Assembly: GCA_030157805.1 (NCBI GenBank)
Contig: JAOAUB010000060.1
Coordinates: forward strand, 1 to 42,720
DNA length: 42,720 bases
Reading direction: 5' to 3'
DNA from: Legionellaceae bacterium
Lineage (GTDB): Bacteria > Pseudomonadota > Gammaproteobacteria > Legionellales > Legionellaceae
Below, piece by piece: positions 35,618 through 42,720 of this stretch; the stretch's first letter is position 1; every line of letters begins with the position of its first letter. A program made the position numbers and the translations under genes. The notes below the pieces were generated by a model, which made no database searches, was not told where the DNA came from, and saw only the letters and a program-made list of their open reading frames with translations.

Positions 35618-38554
35618 ATGAATATTAAACTATTGAGTAGCCTGTTGTTTGCGTGTTTCCCTGCCCTTGCTTTAGCCGATGGTGGCATGGGAACCTTGAA
35701 TTTTGCACCGCCTATTGGTGATTACTCCGTTGTTTTTCTGGGGAATATTTTTGGCGTGGTTGATGGTGTTTTGCATGGCACTGGCAGTCAGATTCTAGGC
35801 AATATGTTTGGAGTTTTTAATGCCGCAGTGCTTGCACTGGGCGGTATTGTCATCATGTATACCTTGCTAGTGGCGACGTTAAACACGGCGCACGAAGGAG
35901 AAGTTTTAGGATCGCAATGGTCCTCCATTTGGATCCCCATGCGTTCAACGTTAGGTTTGGCTTTGTTGATTCCTAAAGCATCAGGCTATTGTATGATGCA
36001 AATTTTTATCATGTGGGTTATTGTGCAGGGGGTTGGTGCTGCTGACAAAGTATGGAATGCCGCGTTAGGTTATTTAAATCGCGGAGGGGTCATTGTTCAG
36101 GCACAACAAACCCCTGAAACAACGAACAAAAATAGCACGGAAGTTGCTCAAGGAGCGTCAGCTATTCTCGCCGGGCAAGTGTGCATGCTTGGCATTCAAA
36201 AAATATTGGAGCTTCAGCGACAAACTTATTTAGCGGCAAAAAGCACAAACGCCCCTCCTTGTGGTGGTTCTTCTACACCAACCATGGCACTATTTTGTAA
36301 TAATCCGGTACCTAATTTTATTAATAGCGTTAATATGGTTGCTGTTCAGAGTGCTGCAAGCCAGGGCACAACGACGTACAGTGTAAACATGCCTAATTTT
36401 TCAACTTCCGGCCCTGAATCATCTTATTCACAATTGACGGGAATTTGCGGCACTATCACGTGGAATTCAATTTCGGCGTTAGATACGTTAGGAAGCCTCG
36501 GTCAAATGTTAACTCCCTCTCAGCTAGAAACAGCATCAATGTCCCGTGCTATAGCACTTCAACAAATGTACATGGATTTGTCGACGGTTGCACAGGTTAT
36601 TGTGAACAATAATCCTGCATTGACGGCGTCATCATCAGTTAACACGAGCAGCAACGCAATGTCGAATTTAACACCAAGCCAGTCAACATTTTCTCAGGTG
36701 GCCCAACAACAGTTTGGTGTTCCCTATTTAAATACAGGCGGTCCTTGTTCAGGGATAAATCAAAATTGTGTATCGTGGGGCTCAGCCACTCAAACGTCAG
36801 ATGGCTCGGGATCGGCTTATCCTGGAGCTCCCTTATTTAGTGGTGTTGAATTCCAGGGCGCTATCGAGGACTACAGCAACATCATGTTGCCGACGCTTAA
36901 TTTGATTGCTCAAGCACAGGATCAAAACACGGCAATCGCTGCGCGTCAATTTATTCAGACGGCTGAAACTTCGGGTTGGATGATGGCTGGTAGCTACTTT
37001 TTTAATCTAGTGCAATTAAATGGTCTCGCTGGGGCCGGATCCAATGAGACAGATTCAATGACCGGTTTATCTAATAGCACTTATGATCAGTTGTCGACGG
37101 TGTTTACTGCCAACTATTGTAATGATCAATCGAAATATTATCCGAACTTCTGCACCTGGTTGACAGGAGGAGTGTCAACTCCTAATGAGACAAGTCCTGG
37201 GCAAGCTTTATTACAGTCAGTACAATCAATGGTTAGCGGCGCTTCCCTTACAGGGGGGCCACTTGTTGGCAATCAACTTATTCCTGGCAGCAGTATAGCG
37301 GTATCGCATGATTTAAAAGAAGGGCCACTTTCTGCAACGGCCTATGGTTTTATTTGGAATTCAATGTTAGTTAATCTTCCAGGACAACCTGGCTTGACAG
37401 CGCCGGCCTTTAGCATGCACTACAACCCTTCCTTTAGTAATGCAGGCATGAAACTGCCAACGATTAATTTTGGATGTTCCAGCGTAAAAACCTTCATCTT
37501 TGTGTTCTGTTTAGGGGGTCTTTTAGGGGATGTGTTTTATAACATGATCATCGTGACAGTGTATAATGCTGTTTTGATTTATATCATGCAACTTGCAAAT
37601 TTGATTTTTCAATCCTTCATGATCGTTCCTATCATGACGATAGGGAGTTACTTTTTAGAAGCATTAAAAAGTATTCAAGAACCTACGAACAACCCGATCG
37701 TGTCTTTAGGCAATATGGGGGTGGCGTATATTAATGAGGCCAGTGCGTTGTGGCTAACAGAAATTTTTACTGCCGTTGGAGCCCTCATGATTCCGGTGTT
37801 TGGTATTTTTATGGTGGCATTCATGGTGATGGCAATGCCTTTGGTCGCGGCCTGGATGGGTGTGATGGCCAGCATTGGTTTTTTAACAGCTTATTATATT
37901 CCCATCTTACCTTATATGATCTTTACGTTTGGTTCGATTGCATGGTTAATGGCCACTATCGAGGCGATGGTGGCCGCACCTCTTGTCGCGTTGGGTGTTT
38001 CAAATCCGGAGGGCCATCAAGCTTTTGGTAAAGCCGAATCGTCGATCATGATCCTGATGAATGTGTTTTTACGGCCCTCGTTGATGATCATTGGTTATAT
38101 TGCAGCAATTGCCATGTCGTATGTTTCGATATGGGTTCTTAATGCAGGTTTTTCAAATGCAATTCAATACATAGGCGCTTCGTCGGGTACTGTTTGTGGC
38201 AGTAGTGGCTGTCATAGCCAGGCAACGTTTTCAAATCCTATAAACTATACAGATTGGGCCAGTATGTATAGCCTTTTCTTTTCAGTGTTAATTTATACCA
38301 CCACGTATGTTACTTTAGTTCAAAAGTCATTTACGCTTATTTCTGATTTGCCTGATAAAGTTTTGCGCTGGATTGGTGGGCAACCAGAAAGTCGTGGTGC
38401 TGAGTCTGCCGAATGGGCTGGTGAGGTCAAATCCGCCGTACAAAAATCAGGGGATGAGACAGGGAAGGCTCAATTGGCAATGCAGGCTAAAGCGCAACAA
38501 GCTACTGTGGATAAAATGGGTCCCAAAGGTGGCGGTAATATGAGTGCCGAATGA
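35618..38554 (+). CDS. dotA: Dot/Icm polytopic membrane protein DotA
   Basis: 978 residues (about 1048 in L. pneumophila). Cleavable signal peptide (about 1-20, ending ALALADGG). Two or three N-terminal transmembrane helices lie in about 45-150. A large Ser/Thr/Asn/Gln-rich periplasmic domain follows (about 160-610). A C-terminal cluster of helices (about 625-890) has a GNMGVAYINEASALWLTE segment and the FMVMAMPLVAAWMGVMASIGF helix. The cytosolic tail is charged (PESRGAESAEWAGE). DotA is required for the secretion channel and for evading lysosomal fusion. Strong terminator downstream. Confidence 0.95.
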   Translation: MNIKLLSSLLFACFPALALADGGMGTLNFAPPIGDYSVVFLGNIFGVVDGVLHGTGSQILGNMFGVFNAAVLALGGIVIMYTLLVATLNTAHEGEVLGSQWSSIWIPMRSTLGLALLIPKASGYCMMQIFIMWVIVQGVGAADKVWNAALGYLNRGGVIVQAQQTPETTNKNSTEVAQGASAILAGQVCMLGIQKILELQRQTYLAAKSTNAPPCGGSSTPTMALFCNNPVPNFINSVNMVAVQSAASQGTTTYSVNMPNFSTSGPESSYSQLTGICGTITWNSISALDTLGSLGQMLTPSQLETASMSRAIALQQMYMDLSTVAQVIVNNNPALTASSSVNTSSNAMSNLTPSQSTFSQVAQQQFGVPYLNTGGPCSGINQNCVSWGSATQTSDGSGSAYPGAPLFSGVEFQGAIEDYSNIMLPTLNLIAQAQDQNTAIAARQFIQTAETSGWMMAGSYFFNLVQLNGLAGAGSNETDSMTGLSNSTYDQLSTVFTANYCNDQSKYYPNFCTWLTGGVSTPNETSPGQALLQSVQSMVSGASLTGGPLVGNQLIPGSSIAVSHDLKEGPLSATAYGFIWNSMLVNLPGQPGLTAPAFSMHYNPSFSNAGMKLPTINFGCSSVKTFIFVFCLGGLLGDVFYNMIIVTVYNAVLIYIMQLANLIFQSFMIVPIMTIGSYFLEALKSIQEPTNNPIVSLGNMGVAYINEASALWLTEIFTAVGALMIPVFGIFMVAFMVMAMPLVAAWMGVMASIGFLTAYYIPILPYMIFTFGSIAWLMATIEAMVAAPLVALGVSNPEGHQAFGKAESSIMILMNVFLRPSLMIIGYIAAIAMSYVSIWVLNAGFSNAIQYIGASSGTVCGSSGCHSQATFSNPINYTDWASMYSLFFSVLIYTTTYVTLVQKSFTLISDLPDKVLRWIGGQPESRGAESAEWAGEVKSAVQKSGDETGKAQLAMQAKAQQATVDKMGPKGGGNMSAE

Positions 38555-38582
38555 AGATAATAATCTTGTTCCCAAAAAAACC

Positions 38583-38640
38583 GACCCCTTGTTAAGCGAC
38601 AATGGTTGCTAGCAAGGGGTCATTTTTTTTGAAACAAAAT
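38583..38640 (+). terminator. Intrinsic terminator after dotA
   Basis: GACCCCTTG (38583-38591) pairs with CAAGGGGTC (38623-38631). The inner AGCGAC/GTTGCT extends the stem, and eight T residues follow (38633-38640). It also separates the dotA operon from the opposing polysaccharide genes. Confidence 0.9.
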
Positions 38641-38687
38641 GAAATCTAAATTCACTGTTCGCTCAATAAAGTAATTTGGTAACGCCA

Positions 38688-41050
38688 TTACAGACGTATC
38701 TTTCTCATCGTTTTTCTGTCAGATGTTGATGCTTTTCTCAATAAATGCTGATATTCAGCAATTAACAGCTCCCCGCACTTTTTACTGTCAAACTCACTTA
38801 ATGCTCGTTTTTTTGCATTTTCACCCAACTGAGTTCTTAATTGTGGATTATCGATTAAATTTTGCATCGCTAGGGTTAACTGCGTCACATTTTTGGGTTC
38901 AACCAAAAGTCCGGTCTCACCATCAATCACCGCATCGCTAAGTCCATAAATATTGGTTCCTATCGTAGGTAAGCCCATGGCGGCTGCTTCGATAACGACC
39001 GTACCAAATCCTTCACGATAACTTGGGATGCATAGCACATCCGCTATCGCCATGTAACGCTCGGGCTCTCGACTAAAACCAGTGTATATGATTTTATGTT
39101 GGTCAATTTGATGGAACAGTGTCGGAATTTCGCATTGTAGTTGTTGTTCAAAAGGTCCCACAATTAACAAAGCAATATCATGACCCTGCTTTAATAATTG
39201 GCTTGTTGAGTCCAGCAGTTCATAAATTCCTTTATCTTCGGTGACGCGACCGACAAAAATAAAAATTAACGTCTCTTGTTGCAATCCCAAACTGGTTTTA
39301 AAGTCACTGTTTTCAGTAGTCGTAAAATTACTCGAGTTAAAACGCGCAAGATCAATGCCTGCCAGGGAACCACTGCCTAACACTTTAAGGTGTTGAGGAT
39401 GGATGATGTTATGACGAATTAAAAATTCTTGCTGACTCACGCTGTCGGTATAGCATTGGGTATTCAGCGTCGAAATGAATTGATCACAACGTTGAATAAG
39501 GGTTTTTTTTATGCCGTGCATGGTAACCCAGGGTTGGCCAGTAAAGGTATGTAAACGAATCGGAACACCTGCGGCACGCGCAGCAATGGCACAAAGAAGC
39601 CCTGCTTTAGGAGTAATTGAATGAACGATATCAAAACGCTGTTTGCGAAATAAGTGCCAAAGCCTGAATAAAGTGATGAGATCAGCAAAAATTTTAATTT
39701 CACGTGCCATAGAAATGGGTTTAAACACACCGTGATCAAGTTCATTTAACTGATTGCCTAATTCATCGTTACTGGCAATCAGTGTAATTTCCCCCCCAGC
39801 CTCGTTAATTGCTTTAAGTTGCGGTCTGAGTTGGGTTAACATTGGGAAAGGAATGGTCGATACTCGCGCAATTTGTCTGTTTGTTAGTGGTTTAGTGTGC
39901 CTTTGAAGAAACGTAGTGTGTTGTTTTTGGGTCAAAGTTTGATAAACATGCATATGTTCAGCGACAATTTTCTTAATATCGAAGACATTTTCAGCCAGTT
40001 GACGTCCCTCATTGCCCATGGTTTGCCGAAGCGTATCATCTCGCAAAAGTTGATGAATTGCCTCGGCAAGTGAAAGTGCGTCTCTGACGTTAACCAATAA
40101 ACCTGTTTTATTGGGAATGATTGCAGCACGGCAGCCAGGAACATTGGTCGTCACAACAGCACGACCACAAGCAGCGGCTTCAGCTAAGACTCGCGGTAAA
40201 CCTTCGCGGTAAGAGGGAAGCACGACCAAATTCACTTGGGCAAATAACGAAGAAGTATCATCGCAATAGCCAATGTACTCAATATCTTGATTTTCTATCC
40301 ACGTGCTTAGTTGTTTTTCATCAAGGGACGAAGGATTGCCTGGATCAACTTGTCCTGCCAATAAAAATCGTGCTTGAACTCCTTGTGCGCGTAGGGCTTT
40401 AGCTGCTTCAACATACTCAAAAACGCCTTTGTCGCGTAATAAACGAGAAGCCATCACCACCACTTGTGGAGTAGCGTTAGGCTCGATGTGGTAGGGATAA
40501 TGGGTTAAGTCAACACCCGAACCATGAATTAGGATGGATTGATTCTCTTTTAAAGCGTTTAAATCAAGCAGTGTTGTTCGATCATCGTCATTTTGGAAAA
40601 TAACCCTTAAATTTTTATGACGAAAGGCCTGCCGATAAAGTGTGCCAATTAATTTGCGCAACATTTTGGCTTCTAAATGCTGATCAATGAAGGCATACCC
40701 TAATCCAGAAACTGCAGCCACCACAGCCGGAATACGCGCAGCGCGGGCTGCAAGCGATCCATAAATCACCGGTTTGATTGTCACAAGATGCACAATATCA
40801 GGTTGAATACGCTTCATGAGACGATAAATAGCCAATAGGCTAAGAAGTTCAGAGAGTATATTTCTGCCGCTACGAGACAGCGGGATGGGATGATAAATAA
40901 AACCTTCGTCATGAATTTTGGGGGGGCTGTACTTACTCCTGTTGCCACATGGATTTCATAGCCAGCTTCACGTGCCGCAATAGCGACGGGGAGTCGATGC
41001 GATACAAAATACGTTGGTTCGTTTAAAAGGAATAGTAATTTTTTTTTCAT
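38688..41050 (-). pseudogene. Two-domain GT4 glycosyltransferase, broken by a C7-run frameshift
   Basis: Reads as one protein of about 787 residues if one C is added to the C7 run at 40920-40926 (minus strand). The N-terminus [20 protein letters not shown] (41050) is typical of GT4 enzymes. After the run the frame changes, and the corrected reading IHDEGFIYHPIPLSRSGRN joins it to the downstream frame (AIYRLMKRIQPDIVHLVTIKP). Two complete GT4 modules follow: the first ends near ANVFDIKKIV with PSYREGLPRVLAEAAACG; the second begins ARVSTIPFPMLTQLRPQL and has FVGRVTEDKGI and PSYREGFGTVVIEAAAMG. It probably builds LPS or O-antigen. Starts in a 4-base overlap with asnB. Confidence 0.75.
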
Positions 41051-42720
41051 TCGGTTATCCATGATTGAAACATTAACACGGTCCATAATTGATGTTGCCA
41101 GTTTCGTTTTCCCGATAGATGTTCTTCCCATTTTCTTAAAATAGGCTCTGCGTGAAAAAAACCTTGTTGTTCAATATGTTGTTTATTCAATAAACTTTCA
41201 GCCCAATCCCGCAACGGTCCTCGTAACCAGCTGTCCAGAGGAATACCAAAGCCCATTTTTGGTCTGTCAAAAAGAGGTTCGGGTACTCGTTGAGCTAACA
41301 CCTGGCGCAACAACCATTTGGTGGTATGGTGACGTACTTTCATGTGCAAAGGCAGCCTCCACATGAATTCAATCAGTTGGTGATCAAGGTAGGGAGCTCT
41401 GCTTTCTAAACTTACGGCCATACTGGCACGATCAAGTTTGACCATAATATCATCGGGCAAGTAAGACAGCGTATCCGTGATCATCATTTTTTCAATGAAG
41501 TCCATCGATTCGAATTGATGCAGCAGCATGGCTTCATTGCTTGTTGTGTCGGTGCTTTGCACGACGATGTCCGATACGTTGTGCCACTGGGAAACAAGTT
41601 GTTGATAAAAGAAGTCGGGTGACTTGGCAGTCATGATCCTTGCCAATTTATGCAGTTTATCGCCGGCGTTAGGGATAGGCAGGCGTTTTAATAATTGTTG
41701 CCAGCGTGCAGGAGGAACCGATACAAGTAACTTTTGAAAAACAAATCGGGCGGGGTAAGGAAGTAACGCTATTTTTTTCCATAGCGTCTTCGCTGCTAAA
41801 TAACGATTATAACCACCAAAAATTTCATCACCACCATCGCCAGATAAACAAACAGAGACGTGTTGTTGAGTTAATTGCGAGACTAAAAAAGTAGGTATTG
41901 CGGAGGAATCTGCGAAAGGTTCGTCGTAAACAGTTGATAATCTAGGAATAACCGCTAAGGCTTGTTGGGCATCGACATAAAGCTCGGTATGATCTGTTTT
42001 AAGATGATTCGCCACGGCTTTGGCATACTCCGCTTCATTGTAGTCTTTATCATGAAATCCTATGGTGAACGTTTTTATGGGGCGTGTGCTATGGGCTTGC
42101 ATTAGAGCTGCCACAACCGACGAATCAATACCTCCGGAGAGCAAGGCTCCAATAGGAACATCCGCCACCATACGACTTTTTATGATGTGATTGAGCAAAT
42201 CATCGACGTGCTGAATGGCTTCGGTGTCCGTTAAGTGCAGCGGATGGGCTAGGCCATCGAGGGCAACCTGGCTTGCCGACCAATACTTTGTGGGTTTAGG
42301 AAGTTTCGTGATCGTGGCATTAGAAACCGTGAGGTAGCTGCCTGGCGTGAGTTTGTAAATATGTTCAAAAATGCAATGGGGCGTGGGAATATAAGCGTAT
42401 TGTAGAAACAGCGCTAAACTTTCGCGATTCACGTGATTTTTAAAGTTGGGGTAGGCGCGAAGAGCTTTAAGCTCCGATCCAAAGACAAACGCGCCATTGA
42501 CTAAACCATAATACAAGGGTTTTTCACCGATTCGATCGCGCGCTAAATGTAGTTTTTTTTCTTTTTTATCCCATAAGGCGAAGGCAAACATGCCAGACAT
42601 GAGATTTAATGAGGGCTCAAGTCCATATTCTGTGATGAGTGCGAGAATCACCTCGGTATCCGAATGCCCATGAAAAGTATAGTTTTTGGCTTGAAGTTGT
42701 TGTTTTAGTGTAAGAAAATT
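41047..42720 (-). CDS. asnB: Asparagine synthase-like amidotransferase (5' end beyond window)
   Basis: 557 codons in the window; the frame stays open to the right edge, so the N-terminal catalytic Cys2 and about 60-70 residues are outside. Reading inward, [36 protein letters not shown] is the glutaminase domain, with [14 protein letters not shown]; the synthetase domain has the PP-loop [42 protein letters not shown] and [18 protein letters not shown] (given by segment; residues about 170-430 of the visible part). AsnB homologues in polysaccharide loci usually amidate or otherwise modify sugars, so the call of a sugar-modifying amidotransferase is as likely as true asparagine synthesis. TGA overlaps the next ATG. 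Confidence 0.9.
   Translation of the reverse strand, partial: NFLTLKQQLQAKNYTFHGHSDTEVILALITEYGLEPSLNLMSGMFAFALWDKKEKKLHLARDRIGEKPLYYGLVNGAFVFGSELKALRAYPNFKNHVNRESLALFLQYAYIPTPHCIFEHIYKLTPGSYLTVSNATITKLPKPTKYWSASQVALDGLAHPLHLTDTEAIQHVDDLLNHIIKSRMVADVPIGALLSGGIDSSVVAALMQAHSTRPIKTFTIGFHDKDYNEAEYAKAVANHLKTDHTELYVDAQQALAVIPRLSTVYDEPFADSSAIPTFLVSQLTQQHVSVCLSGDGGDEIFGGYNRYLAAKTLWKKIALLPYPARFVFQKLLVSVPPARWQQLLKRLPIPNAGDKLHKLARIMTAKSPDFFYQQLVSQWHNVSDIVVQSTDTTSNEAMLLHQFESMDFIEKMMITDTLSYLPDDIMVKLDRASMAVSLESRAPYLDHQLIEFMWRLPLHMKVRHHTTKWLLRQVLAQRVPEPLFDRPKMGFGIPLDSWLRGPLRDWAESLLNKQHIEQQGFFHAEPILRKWEEHLSGKRNWQHQLWTVLMFQSWITE

Overview
The window looks like a chromosome segment of a Legionellales gammaproteobacterium. 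It is AT-rich and carries a complete Dot/Icm type IVB cluster (icmX, icmW, icmV, dotA). As far as I recall, the run of genes from thrS/pheST/ihfA through rplM-rpsI-petABC-sspAB to icmX-dotA resembles the Legionella chromosome. I cannot say from sequence alone whether it is Legionellaceae, Coxiellaceae or a relative.

Layout. (1) 275-11471: tRNA-Val(GAC), then the translation operon thrS-infC(ATT start)-rpmI-rplT-pheS-pheT-ihfA, a small thioredoxin-like [2Fe-2S] protein, rplM-rpsI, and the cytochrome bc1 genes petABC. (2) 11554-16066: a lineage-specific insertion between petC and sspA, a pair I expect to be nearly adjacent in relatives. It holds an orphan gene with its own promoter, a frameshift-split superfamily 1 helicase, and a 618-residue protein with a YopJ-type acetyltransferase/C55 active-site arrangement behind a mitochondrial-presequence-like N-terminus. 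(3) 16423-25536: sspA-sspB, fadH, small membrane and orphan proteins, a DUF1460 amidase-like protein, an spmA/spmB-like pair, an AhpD-like protein and a Rap1a/Tai-like secreted protein. (4) 25640-32924: nnr(D/E)-tsaE-amiB-mutL-miaA, tightly packed, then a small zinc protein and a GT9 glycosyltransferase. (5) 32989-38554: icmX and icmW on the minus strand, icmV and dotA on the plus strand, divergent around a shared regulatory region containing a PmrA-box-like tandem site. (6) 38688-42720: minus-strand surface-polysaccharide genes, namely an asnB-type amidotransferase running off the right edge and a double-domain GT4 glycosyltransferase broken by a frameshift in a C7 run.

The most interesting content is the host-interaction material. 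The YopJ-like protein would be a natural substrate of the Dot/Icm system encoded 20 kb away, and it has a glutamate-rich C-terminus. Several other orphan genes are weaker effector candidates. Two genes are broken at G/C homopolymers; this could be decay, phase variation or sequencing error. Function calls rest on remembered family motifs; no search was run.
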